Shown one piece after another: positions 1-8,385 of a stretch of DNA of 64,000 bases. The stretch lies in the NCBI RefSeq assembly GCF_000425425.1, contig NZ_AUDK01000010.1, positions 62,001 to 126,000 of the forward strand, read 5' to 3'. Each line of letters opens with the position of its first letter. Position 1 is the stretch's first letter. Made by a program: the position numbers and the translations under genes. A model generated the notes under the pieces. It saw only the letters and a program-made list of their open reading frames with translations. It had not been told where the DNA came from and did no database searches. Source of the stretch: Flavobacterium daejeonense DSM 17708. GTDB lineage: Bacteria > Bacteroidota > Bacteroidia > Flavobacteriales > Flavobacteriaceae.

Positions 1-1222
1 TTATAATATCACCCAGTTTAACCCCTTCATAATTTTCTTGAAAATAGCGTGAAACACTCAAGTTATAATCGTTGTGACGAATTTGATCATTGTCAATAAT
101 TCGAATGACATTGTCATCAACTATTTTATCCTGAATAAAAGTAATTAACTTATTATCATCTAATATTTTTTGTCTGGCGTTGAAATTTGATACAAATCTT
201 GTTGCATCAACGAATTTAACTTTACCAGATTGTGCTTTCGACTTGTTAATCACTAGAATTGCTAACGGAATGCCCGTGTTTAATAGCAGGCCTGCAGGTA
301 ATGAAATAATAGTATCAATTAAATCATTCTTAATTAGAAACTCTCTTAATCGCTGCTCCCGACCACCTCTAAACAAGAATCCTTGTGGTAGAAGTGCAAT
401 CAATTTACCCTCTTGTTTTAAGGACTGCTCCCCTTTTTCTATTAAGAAATGTTCAATGGTTCTATACTGAGGAGCAATATCTTTATAACGATTATCGAGT
501 CGAATACCAAAAGGAGGAGTGGAAATAATCAAATCATACTTTTCAGAACTGTTAGGCCAGTTTAAAATGGAATCTTCACAAAGATATGCTGAATTCACAG
601 GCTTACTGTACGCCATGAGTCTTAACGCTCCTAATGCCCAAGTTTTTTGACTAAGTTCTTGACTAAAGTAGTTTTGAGATTGGCGAAGATTGATAGCGAA
701 GGAAGCTAGTCCTGCAAAAGGATTGTACACTTTTGCATCCAGATTTAAATCAGACAGACCAATCATTAAGCGAGTTAACTCCACAGGTTGAATAAATTCG
801 CCGGCATAACGCCCATGAGTATGAGCAATCCTGTAAATTACATCATCGACTACGCTCGGGAAATGTTCCGCAAGCATTTCTTCTTCAATTTGAAAAAGAT
901 GGAAAGAAAGATAATTGAGCGGTTGGCTAAATAGCTTGGATAAAGAATCTGTAAATATGTCTATAATTGACAAGTACGTCTCCTGATTCTCCTTATTTAA
1001 TTTTGATATTATAACCTGCTTTTTTAGAGCTTCAATATCTAGCCCATTTGTAAAAGATCTTTCATCAATTACACTGTCTTTGTATAATGAAACTAATAAG
1101 AGGACAATTTGTACGGAATTATCTAAATTATTTAATTTAGGATTCGTTCTAAACGCATCAAAAATTCCTATGATTTTAAATGATAATACATCTACAGGAT
1201 TTTTATATACTATTTCCGGCAT
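1..1222 (-). CDS. N6-adenine DNA methylase, probable methylase-specificity fusion (3' part outside window)
   Basis: The gene starts at the ATG complementary to 1220-1222 and stays open for 407 codons to the window edge, so the C-terminus is missing. Residues 137-149 (GRYAGEFIQPVEL) match the segment that precedes the SAM site in HsdM-type N6 methylases. Motif I reads NPFAGLAS (167-174) and motif IV reads STPPFG (234-239); both differ from the usual DPxxGSG and (N/D/S)PP(F/Y). The last visible residues, VKLGDII (401-407), look like the opening of a type I specificity (target-recognition) domain, which suggests an M-S fusion. The family adds a methyl group to adenine in a specific DNA site. It follows the WYL gene by 60 bp on the same strand and is probably co-transcribed with it. 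The family call is firm; activity is uncertain because of the motif changes, and any restriction partner would lie outside. Confidence 0.8.
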   Translation of the reverse strand, partial: MPEIVYKNPVDVLSFKIIGIFDAFRTNPKLNNLDNSVQIVLLLVSLYKDSVIDERSFTNGLDIEALKKQVIISKLNKENQETYLSIIDIFTDSLSKLFSQPLNYLSFHLFQIEEEMLAEHFPSVVDDVIYRIAHTHGRYAGEFIQPVELTRLMIGLSDLNLDAKVYNPFAGLASFAINLRQSQNYFSQELSQKTWALGALRLMAYSKPVNSAYLCEDSILNWPNSSEKYDLIISTPPFGIRLDNRYKDIAPQYRTIEHFLIEKGEQSLKQEGKLIALLPQGFLFRGGREQRLREFLIKNDLIDTIISLPAGLLLNTGIPLAILVINKSKAQSGKVKFVDATRFVSNFNARQKILDDNKLITFIQDKIVDDNVIRIIDNDQIRHNDYNLSVSRYFQENYEGVKLGDII

Positions 1223-1282
1223 GAAAATTTGTTTAATTAATTACTATGCAAATATATTTTTAATTTGTGCGCTATATCTGCA

Positions 1283-2281
1283 CTAATAATTATTTTTCAT
1301 TTTTTCAATTCTACTTCTCATTTTTTCCACAAAAGAAACAGGTTCTAAAACTTGTAAATTTTCACCATAGGATAGTAATAGCGATTCTAATTCATAATTT
1401 GGAATTACTTTTATTATTATTCTGTTTATGTTGTCTTCAAACTTATAGGCTTGTGATGGATGTATCGGTTTTGTCTTTATGTAAGGGACTAAAGTTTCAG
1501 CGATTTTAATTTTTATGGTTTCTATAGAAGCATCTTGAATGGTTACACCTATAACATCATCAAAATAGTCATTAAAATTAACGATACAGTCTTCATAAAG
1601 TTTGTCGGTTTCTTTAATGGAAACTATTCGGTCTAATGCTATGTTGGTTAGGGTTTCAAAGTTGGAAGATTTACCAAATAAAAACCAACGTTTGTTGTAT
1701 TGCTTCAGATGATAAGGGCTTAACTCATAAGTAATAGAGTTTTCATTTTTAAACGTTTTGTATTCAATTGAAACTACTTTTTTGTAAATGATTGCATTGT
1801 AAAGTTCCGAAATAAAGGGTTTACCTTCTAAGTACTCGTTTTCTTCAAAACTCATTACTTTCTCTGAGTTTTTATTTAATTTGAACTCGGCATCTAATCG
1901 TGTTTCTAATTCATCAATCCAATCATACTGGGGCATCCCTTTGAATCGACTCAAAGTGAGTAAAGCTTCTTTTAGCTGAATCGCTTCGGTTTCATTTAAT
2001 GGTTTATTTGATATAGAAAAAAGAGGATTTGCATAACGATAATACACTTTTCTACCATCTTTTATTTTCTCTAATTCAATTGACCATCCTTGTTCACTTT
2101 CCATGAATCGGATATCGTCATACAATTGTCTTTTCTTAATACCTTCTTCTTTACCTGTAAACTCGTAAATAGCTTCATTACAAGCAGACACTAAATCCTC
2201 AATAGCAAATCTTTTTCCAGGATTTCTAAAACACTTGTCAAGTGTGTTGTAGCGAATTTGTGCGTGCTTATTAGTTGCCAT
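1283..2281 (-). CDS. WYL-domain transcriptional regulator
   Basis: This is a 332-residue protein with an N-terminal winged-helix region (residues about 8-82, including RQLYDDIRFMES) and a central WYL domain whose core is PYHLKQYNKRWFLFG (189-203). The rest resembles the C-terminal extension of WYL regulators. Members of this family bind DNA as dimers and sense nucleic-acid or nucleotide ligands; several (BrxR, CapW) repress phage-defence operons. Here the gene is the first of a leftward pair with a DNA methylase and is divergent from the tra operon, so it could control either or both. Two inverted repeats in the 369 bp intergenic gap (2368-2388 and 2459-2482) are candidate operators. The family call is secure; the target is inferred. 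Confidence 0.85.
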   Translation of the reverse strand: MATNKHAQIRYNTLDKCFRNPGKRFAIEDLVSACNEAIYEFTGKEEGIKKRQLYDDIRFMESEQGWSIELEKIKDGRKVYYRYANPLFSISNKPLNETEAIQLKEALLTLSRFKGMPQYDWIDELETRLDAEFKLNKNSEKVMSFEENEYLEGKPFISELYNAIIYKKVVSIEYKTFKNENSITYELSPYHLKQYNKRWFLFGKSSNFETLTNIALDRIVSIKETDKLYEDCIVNFNDYFDDVIGVTIQDASIETIKIKIAETLVPYIKTKPIHPSQAYKFEDNINRIIIKVIPNYELESLLLSYGENLQVLEPVSFVEKMRSRIEKMKNNY

Positions 2282-2367
2282 TTAATTACTTATTGAAGTT
2301 GAATTTTCTTTTTTATTAATTCAATATTCCTGTAAAACTAAATATTTTGGACGTTAAAACCTATTCA

Positions 2368-2388
2368 TTTATTGAACCAATCAATAAA
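2368..2388. promoter_or_regulatory. 8-bp inverted repeat, candidate operator
   Basis: TTTATTGA (2368-2375) and TCAATAAA (2381-2388) form a perfect inverted repeat with a 5-bp spacer. The site is 87 bp upstream of the WYL gene and has a dimeric-operator layout. Autoregulation by the WYL protein is an inference from position only. Confidence 0.4.
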
Positions 2389-2458
2389 AAAATGTCAGTT
2401 TATTTTTAGAGTATTATTTGTGTAGTTGCATTTACCAACATTAGAAATTTTTCTTTGC

Positions 2459-2482
2459 TATTGCATATTGCAATATGCAATA
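2459..2482. promoter_or_regulatory. 24-bp perfect palindrome between WYL gene and traE
   Basis: Positions 2459-2482 read identically on both strands, centred between 2470 and 2471, with half-site TATTGCATATTG. It lies in the 369 bp gap between the divergent WYL gene and traE, with no coding potential around it. No loop is present, so a protein-binding site is more likely than an RNA hairpin. Candidate binders are the WYL protein or another ICE regulator. The remainder of the gap (2282-2650) shows no gene and no clear TAnnTTTG box. Confidence 0.5.
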
Positions 2483-2650
2483 TCGACAGAATTTATTTGT
2501 GTTTTACTATCATAAAGTAAATGATTACGTCTTCTTATGCCAAATCACTCCACTGAAAGACATCTCGTTAATGTATTGCTACTTCCATAAGACATTTGTT
2601 CTCAAACCCTGCAACGAGCAGGAATACAGAACAAATTAATTTATTCAATC

Positions 2651-2956
2651 ATGGAAAAACAAAGGAAAAAAGTGTTGCTGACGGCTATAAGTATACTGTC
2701 AGCTTTTGGTGTAATGGCACAAGGAAACGGTGCTGCAGGAATTAATGAGGCGACCCAAATGGTAACTTCCTATTTTGATCCTGCCACGCAATTGATTTAT
2801 GCTATTGGAGCGGTAGTAGGTCTTATTGGTGGAGTAAAGGTGTATAATAAGTTTAGTAGCGGTGATCCTGATACCAGTAAGACCGCAGCGAGTTGGTTTG
2901 GAGCTTGTATCTTTTTGATCGTATCAGCGACCATCTTGCGTTCCTTCTTCCTTTAA
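2651..2956 (+). CDS. traE: Conjugation protein TraE (DUF4134 family)
   Basis: This 101-residue protein has a cleavable signal sequence (about residues 1-23, ending VMAQ) and two hydrophobic segments (about 47-65 and 79-98). Size, topology and position directly before TraF and TraG match the DUF4134 TraE proteins of Bacteroidota conjugative transposons. These resemble VirB2-type pilin or inner-membrane components of the mating apparatus, but the exact role is not established. It is the first gene of the tra operon; the usual traA-D genes are absent upstream and are replaced by the WYL/methylase pair. Confidence 0.85.
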   Translation: MEKQRKKVLLTAISILSAFGVMAQGNGAAGINEATQMVTSYFDPATQLIYAIGAVVGLIGGVKVYNKFSSGDPDTSKTAASWFGACIFLIVSATILRSFFL

Positions 2957-2967
2957 TCTTTTGTCTG

Positions 2968-3294
2968 ATGAATACTTATCACATCAACAAAGGCATTGGA
3001 AGAACAGTAGAGTTTAAAGGGCTGAAAGCACAATACCTGTTCTTTTTTGCAGGAGGATTGCTTGGGATTCTCATTTTGGTAATGGTATTGTATATGACAG
3101 GAGTTAATTCTTATGTCTGTTTGTTCATCGGTATTGGTGGTGGTTCACTCATTGTATGGCAGACTTTTTCTCTCAATCAAAAGTATGGAGAATATGGCAT
3201 GATGAAAATAGGCGCACGTAAAAGACATCCACGATACATTATCTGTCGTAAGCCTGTGTATCGCTATTTCAAATTAAAATCCAAAAACTTATGA
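2968..3294 (+). CDS. traF: Conjugation protein TraF (DUF4133 family)
   Basis: The ATG at 2968 gives 108 residues starting MNTYHINKGIGR, the normal N-terminus for DUF4133; longer readings from 2893 would overlap traE and are rejected. There are two adjacent membrane segments (about residues 25-45 and 50-70) followed by a basic cytoplasmic tail, a VirB3-like arrangement. The stop overlaps the traG start by 4 nt (ATGA), which suggests translational coupling with the ATPase; VirB3 and VirB4 act together in type IV secretion. Confidence 0.83.
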   Translation: MNTYHINKGIGRTVEFKGLKAQYLFFFAGGLLGILILVMVLYMTGVNSYVCLFIGIGGGSLIVWQTFSLNQKYGEYGMMKIGARKRHPRYIICRKPVYRYFKLKSKNL

Positions 3295-5792
3295 GAAATA
3301 AATCAAAAGCGACTACGCTGGAAAGCAAGTTTCCGTTGTTAGCGGTAGAGAATAATTGTATTATCTCAAAGGATGCTGATATTACTGCTTGTTTTCGGGT
3401 GCAGCTTCCAGAGCTTTTTACGGTGGCTTCTGCTGAATATGAAGCCATTCATTCCGCCTGGCATAAGGCGGTTAAGACCTTACCTGATTTTACGGTGATA
3501 CACAAACAGGATTGGTACATCAAAGAAAATTATGCTCCAGATATGGCTCAGGAAGATTTGAGTTTTTTAGCTAAATCCTACCAGCAACATTTTAACGAAC
3601 GTCCGTTTCTGAATCACTACTGCTATTTGTTTTTAACAAAAACTACCAAAGAACGAATGCGAATGCAGAGTAATTTCTCCTCGCTATGTAAAGGTGTTCT
3701 TATTCCAAAAGAAATTAGGAATAAAGAATCCATCTATCGTTTTATGGAAGCCGTAGCCCAGTTTGAACGAATAGTAAATGATTCTGGTTTTGTAAAATTG
3801 GAACGATTAAGTGAGGAGGATATCATTGGAACAAATAATAAACAAGGATTACTGGAACAATACCTGACACTTTCAAGGGAGGAAGGAACTCCTATGCAAG
3901 ATATTGCTTTGGGAGCTGAGGAAGTTCGTATCGGAAATAAAAGACTCTGCCTGCATACACTGTCGGACACCGATGATTTACCCAGTACAGTTTCAGCAGA
4001 AACCCGTTATGAAAAACTGTCCACAGACAGAAGCGATTGTTTGTTATCCTTTGCTGCTCCGGTCGGTTTATTGCTAAGTTGCAACCACATTTATAATCAG
4101 TATCTATTTCTGGATAATAGCGAAGAAAACCTGCGTAAGTTTGAGAAATCAGCAAGGAACATGCACTCGTTGGCTCGTTACAGTAGAGCCAATCAGATTA
4201 ATAAGGAATGGATAGAACGCTATCTGAACGAAGCGCATTCTTTTGGACATTCATCGATTCGGGCGCATTTCAATGTAATGGCTTGGTCTTATAATCCGGT
4301 TGAGCTAAAACAGTTAAAGAACGATACTGGGAGTGCTTTGGCACTGATGGAATGCAAACCAAGGCACAATACCACAGATGTAGCTACGCTTTATTGGGCT
4401 GCAATGCCGGGTAATGCTGGAGATTTTCCAAGTGAAGAAAGTTTTTACACTTTCATAGAACCTGCTTTGTGTTTTTTTACGGAGGAAACTAACTATCAAA
4501 GTTCATCATCTCCTTTCGGAATCAAAATGGTCGACAGGCTTACTGGAAAACCGATTCATTTGGATATTTCTGATTTGCCGATGAAGCATGGGATTATCAC
4601 GAACAGGAACAAGTTCATACTAGGACCTTCAGGTTCAGGAAAGTCATTTTTCACCAACCACATGGTTCGTCAGTATTATGAGCAAGGAGCGCATGTGTTG
4701 CTGGTGGATACTGGTAACTCTTATCAGGGATTGTGCGAACTCATCAAAGGAAAAACCAAAGGAGAAGATGGCGTTTATTTTACTTACACAGAAGATAATC
4801 CCATTGCTTTTAATCCTTTTTATACTGATGATGGTGTATTCGATATTGAAAAAAGGGAAAGTATCAAAACTTTGATATTGACTTTGTGGAAAAGGGATGA
4901 CGAACCACCAACCCGTTCCGAAGAAGTGGCATTGTCCAATGCAGTGAGCGGATACATTGAAAAAATAAAGCAAAATGATGAGTTTCCTTCGTTCAATGGG
5001 TTTTATGAATATGTAAAAGAGGATTATAAAAAATTATTGCAGGAAAAGCAGGTACGGGAAAAAGACTTTGACCTTGCCAATTTTCTGAATGTATTAGAAC
5101 CTTACTACAAAGGAGGAGAATACGATTACTTACTCAATTCCGACAAGCAACTCGACTTACTTTCTAAACGATTTATTGTGTTTGAAATAGATGCTATCAA
5201 GGATCATAAAATTCTTTTCCCAATTGTAACCATCATCATCATGGAGGTTTTTATCAATAAGATGCGTCGCCTGAAAGGAGTGCGAAAATTAATCTTGATT
5301 GAAGAAGCCTGGAAAGCGATAGCCAAAGAAGGAATGGCAGAATACATCAAATACCTTTTTAAAACAGTTAGAAAGTTTTTTGGAGAAGCCATTGTCGTAA
5401 CTCAGGAAGTAGATGACATTATTCAATCTCCGATTGTAAAGGAAAGTATCATTAATAATTCTGATTGTAAAATACTACTGGATCAGAGGAAATACATGAA
5501 CAAATTTGATGAGATTCAAGCCATGCTGGGACTCACCGATAAAGAAAAAGCACAGGTACTTTCCATTAATATGAACAATGACCCGAAACGATTGTATAAA
5601 GAAGTTTGGATTGGATTAGGAGGAACACATTCGGCAGTATATGCTACCGAGGTAAGTGTTGAAGAATATCTAGCCTATACCACAGAAGAAACTGAAAAGA
5701 TGGAAGTGATGCGCCTTGCTGAGGAACTCGGTGGAAATGTAGAACAGGCTATCAAACGGATAGCGCTTCAGAGAAAAGAAAACAATTCGTAA
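3291..5792 (+). CDS. traG: Conjugation system ATPase TraG (VirB4 family)
   Basis: This 833-residue protein has the VirB4/TraG layout: an N-terminal domain (about 1-400) and a C-terminal P-loop ATPase. Walker A is GPSGSGKS (about 445-452) and the Walker B segment is LILIEEAW (about 666-673), followed by a motif rich in VTQEVDD. The family energises pilus assembly and substrate transfer at the inner membrane. The length is normal and there is no frameshift. The start overlaps traF by 4 nt. In Bacteroidota nomenclature this TraG is the VirB4-like ATPase and not the VirD4 coupling protein, which is not seen in the window. Confidence 0.93.
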   Translation: MRNKSKATTLESKFPLLAVENNCIISKDADITACFRVQLPELFTVASAEYEAIHSAWHKAVKTLPDFTVIHKQDWYIKENYAPDMAQEDLSFLAKSYQQHFNERPFLNHYCYLFLTKTTKERMRMQSNFSSLCKGVLIPKEIRNKESIYRFMEAVAQFERIVNDSGFVKLERLSEEDIIGTNNKQGLLEQYLTLSREEGTPMQDIALGAEEVRIGNKRLCLHTLSDTDDLPSTVSAETRYEKLSTDRSDCLLSFAAPVGLLLSCNHIYNQYLFLDNSEENLRKFEKSARNMHSLARYSRANQINKEWIERYLNEAHSFGHSSIRAHFNVMAWSYNPVELKQLKNDTGSALALMECKPRHNTTDVATLYWAAMPGNAGDFPSEESFYTFIEPALCFFTEETNYQSSSSPFGIKMVDRLTGKPIHLDISDLPMKHGIITNRNKFILGPSGSGKSFFTNHMVRQYYEQGAHVLLVDTGNSYQGLCELIKGKTKGEDGVYFTYTEDNPIAFNPFYTDDGVFDIEKRESIKTLILTLWKRDDEPPTRSEEVALSNAVSGYIEKIKQNDEFPSFNGFYEYVKEDYKKLLQEKQVREKDFDLANFLNVLEPYYKGGEYDYLLNSDKQLDLLSKRFIVFEIDAIKDHKILFPIVTIIIMEVFINKMRRLKGVRKLILIEEAWKAIAKEGMAEYIKYLFKTVRKFFGEAIVVTQEVDDIIQSPIVKESIINNSDCKILLDQRKYMNKFDEIQAMLGLTDKEKAQVLSINMNNDPKRLYKEVWIGLGGTHSAVYATEVSVEEYLAYTTEETEKMEVMRLAEELGGNVEQAIKRIALQRKENNS

Positions 5793-5811
5793 TTAATTTA
5801 AATTCGGAAAA

Positions 5812-6444
5812 ATGAGAAAAATGATGTCAATGGTGTGTGTAGTAATGCTATTTGCAGTCACACCGAGAGTAAAAGCCCAGTGGGTGGTAACAGATCCTTC
5901 TAATTTGGCTCAGGGGATTGTCAATACAGCCAGACAGATTGTACAGACTTCTACCACGGCTACCAATATGATTAACAACTTTAAAGAAGTGCAAAAAGTG
6001 TATAATCAAGGGAAGGAATATTATGACAAGCTAAAAGCGGTTAATAATTTGGTAAAAGATGCCCGCAAAGTACAACAGACTGTTTTGCTTGTTGGTGATG
6101 TTTCTGAAATCTATGTGAAGAATTTTGGAAAAATGTTGAACGATCCCAATTTCAATCAGCAAGAATTAACGGCTATCGCCAATGGTTATTCCATTTTGCT
6201 AAATGAAAGTACCAACCTTCTGAAAGAATTAAAGCAAATTGTGAATGCTTCTACTTTATCGCTGAATGACAAAGAACGAATGGATATTATTGACGGTGTT
6301 TATAAGGAGGTTAAAGAGTATCATAATTTGGTTCGCTATTTCACCAATAAAAATATTTCTGTCAGCTATCTGCGAGCTAAGAAAGCCAATAATAGCAAAA
6401 GAGTATTGGATCTTTATGGGACAGCTAATCAAAAATACTGGTAA
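5812..6444 (+). CDS. traI: Conjugation protein TraI (DUF4141 family)
   Basis: This 210-residue protein has a signal peptide (about 1-22, ending VKAQ) and a mostly helical mature part with QIVQTSTTATNMINNFKEVQ near the start. That fits the DUF4141 TraI proteins, which resemble VirB5/TrbJ periplasmic components. It lies between the VirB4-like traG and the VirB6-like traJ, as in CTnDOT. The gap to traJ is 2 nt. No TraH equivalent is found between traG and this gene, so the numbering skips H. Confidence 0.8.
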   Translation: MRKMMSMVCVVMLFAVTPRVKAQWVVTDPSNLAQGIVNTARQIVQTSTTATNMINNFKEVQKVYNQGKEYYDKLKAVNNLVKDARKVQQTVLLVGDVSEIYVKNFGKMLNDPNFNQQELTAIANGYSILLNESTNLLKELKQIVNASTLSLNDKERMDIIDGVYKEVKEYHNLVRYFTNKNISVSYLRAKKANNSKRVLDLYGTANQKYW

Positions 6445-6446
6445 TC

Positions 6447-7439
6447 ATGGAATTCAGTAATCTTCACGAAGTATTACGCACGCTCTATGATGAGATGATA
6501 CCACTATCAGCTGATATGGCGGCTGTGGCTAAAAGTCTTGCAGGATTGGGTGCTTTGTTTTATGTAGCATTAAAAGTTTGGCAAGCACTGAGTAGCGCAG
6601 AACCTATAGATGTGTATCCGCTATTGAGGCCTTTTGCTTTGGGACTTTGTATTATGTTTTTTCCCACTATGGTGCTGGGTACGCTCAATGCAGTGCTTAG
6701 TCCAGTGGTCATCGGCACGCATAGTATATTAGAAAATCAGGTTTTGGATTTGAATGCACTACAACTACAGAAAGACCAATTGGAAAGAGAAGCCATGCTC
6801 CGAAATCCTGAAACCGCTTATTTGGTTTCGGATGAAGAATTTGATAAGAAATTGGATGAACTAGGTTGGTCTCCATCGGATTTGGTCACCATGTCGGGTA
6901 TGTATGTTGAAAGGGAAATGTTCGGAGTTCAAAAAGCCATTCGGGATAGTTTTCGGGAGTTTTTGGAAATCTTGTTTCAGGCAGCGGCACTGGTCATTGA
7001 TACGATTCGCACTTTCTTTTTGATTGTCTTGTCCATATTAGGACCAATAGCTTTTGCTATTTCAGTTTGGGATGGTTTTCAGTCCACACTCACACAGTGG
7101 CTAACCCGATACATTAGTGTGTATCTCTGGCTGCCTGTTGCCGATCTTTTCAGTGCAATGTTGTCAAAAATTCAATCTTTAATACTACAGAAAGATATAG
7201 AAAGTTTGTCTGACCCCAATTTTATTCCTGATTCGTCCAATACGGTGTACATCATCTTTATGATTATAGGCATCATTGGCTACTTCACAATTCCTACGGT
7301 GACGGGTTGGATTATACAGGCTGGGGGAGCGGGTAACTTTATGCGAAATGTAAACCATACGACAACCAAAACTGGAAATATTATAGGTGCCGGAACAGGA
7401 GCTGTGGCAGGCAATATTGGTGGCAGACTAATGAAATAA
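6447..7439 (+). CDS. traJ: Conjugation inner-membrane protein TraJ (VirB6/TrbL-like)
   Basis: This is a 330-residue polytopic membrane protein. Hydrophobic segments lie at about 25-45, 62-85, 180-215 and 265-290, with a glycine-rich C-terminal tail (GNIIGAGTGAVAGNIGG). The segment IRTFFLIVLSILGPIAFAIS is typical of TraJ/TrbL proteins that form the inner-membrane channel of the mating pore. It starts 2 nt after traI and is followed 21 nt later by traK. Confidence 0.83.
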   Translation: MEFSNLHEVLRTLYDEMIPLSADMAAVAKSLAGLGALFYVALKVWQALSSAEPIDVYPLLRPFALGLCIMFFPTMVLGTLNAVLSPVVIGTHSILENQVLDLNALQLQKDQLEREAMLRNPETAYLVSDEEFDKKLDELGWSPSDLVTMSGMYVEREMFGVQKAIRDSFREFLEILFQAAALVIDTIRTFFLIVLSILGPIAFAISVWDGFQSTLTQWLTRYISVYLWLPVADLFSAMLSKIQSLILQKDIESLSDPNFIPDSSNTVYIIFMIIGIIGYFTIPTVTGWIIQAGGAGNFMRNVNHTTTKTGNIIGAGTGAVAGNIGGRLMK

Positions 7440-7460
7440 CAAAATTAATAGCTGAAAAAA

Positions 7461-8084
7461 ATGGAATTTAAAACATTAAGAAATATTGAAAACAGTTTCA
7501 GGCAAATCAGGCTTTATGCTATTGTATTTGCCACATTATGTATTGGAGTAACGGGATATAGTGTATGGCAATCGTACCGTTTTGCAGAAGAGCAACGTCA
7601 AAAGGTCTATGTTTTGGACAACGGAAAATCGTTAATGTTGGCACTTGCTCAGGATGCGTCTATTAATCGTCCTGTAGAAGCCCGTGAGCATGTTCGGCGT
7701 TTTCATGAACTTTTCTTTACACTGGCACCGGATAAAAATGCTATAGAAAACAATATGAAAAGAGCGTTCAATCTGGCGGATAAAAGTGCCTTTGACTATT
7801 ACAAAGACCTATCTGAAAAAGGATATTACAATCGGATCATATCGGGCAATGTGCAACAACGTCTTGAAATAGACAGTGTGGTTTGCAACTTCGACAACTA
7901 TCCTTATGCTGTAAAAACTTATGCTAAGCAGTTTATTATTCGCTCCAGTAATGTAACCAAACGGAATCTGATTACTTCCTGTTATCTCGTAAACTCCGTT
8001 CGCTCCGACAACAATCCCCAGGGCTTCAACATCGAAAAATTTGCGGTGGTTGAGAACCGGGACTTGGAGGTGATTGAACGTTAA
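7461..8084 (+). CDS. traK: Conjugation protein TraK (VirB8-like)
   Basis: This 207-residue protein has a short cytoplasmic N-terminus, one membrane anchor (about 18-35, LYAIVFATLCIGVTGYSV) and a periplasmic domain, the VirB8 topology. The pattern ARE..RRFHELFFTLAPD at about 73-91 is characteristic of Bacteroidota TraK. The family links the inner-membrane channel to the core complex. The downstream traL begins 5 nt after the stop, in the same tight operon. Confidence 0.87.
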   Translation: MEFKTLRNIENSFRQIRLYAIVFATLCIGVTGYSVWQSYRFAEEQRQKVYVLDNGKSLMLALAQDASINRPVEAREHVRRFHELFFTLAPDKNAIENNMKRAFNLADKSAFDYYKDLSEKGYYNRIISGNVQQRLEIDSVVCNFDNYPYAVKTYAKQFIIRSSNVTKRNLITSCYLVNSVRSDNNPQGFNIEKFAVVENRDLEVIER

Positions 8085-8088
8085 AAAA

Positions 8089-8385
8089 ATGGCTAAGATG
8101 AAAAATTTAAGAGTAAAGATTCAGACTTGGTTTGACAAGAAAGATAGGCTTTGGCGAGAACTTCCTATGGATAAACAGCATGAATACACCTTGTACTTTT
8201 TTGCAGCGTATTTGGTGCTTACTATAGGCGTTGTTGTTAAGGTCTGCTATGATGTAGGGAAATCTAATCTTGGTATAACTATTAATCACATAGAAAATCC
8301 TATCGTTAGAAAAAAAGAATCCGCTATATCGTTGCAAGATTCGTTGTTAAAAATTATAAAAAATAAAAAACATGAAAGAAGATAA
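8089..8385 (+). CDS. traL: Conjugation protein TraL (DUF3989 family)
   Basis: I chose the ATG at 8089 (98 residues, MAKMKNLRVKIQ); an upstream TTG at 8074 would overlap traK. There is one membrane segment (about residues 35-57). The sequence WRELPMDKQHEYTLYFFAAY is typical of the DUF3989 TraL group. The function is unknown beyond being part of the Tra operon between the VirB8-like and VirB10-like genes. The end overlaps traM by 14 nt. Confidence 0.78.
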   Translation: MAKMKNLRVKIQTWFDKKDRLWRELPMDKQHEYTLYFFAAYLVLTIGVVVKVCYDVGKSNLGITINHIENPIVRKKESAISLQDSLLKIIKNKKHERR

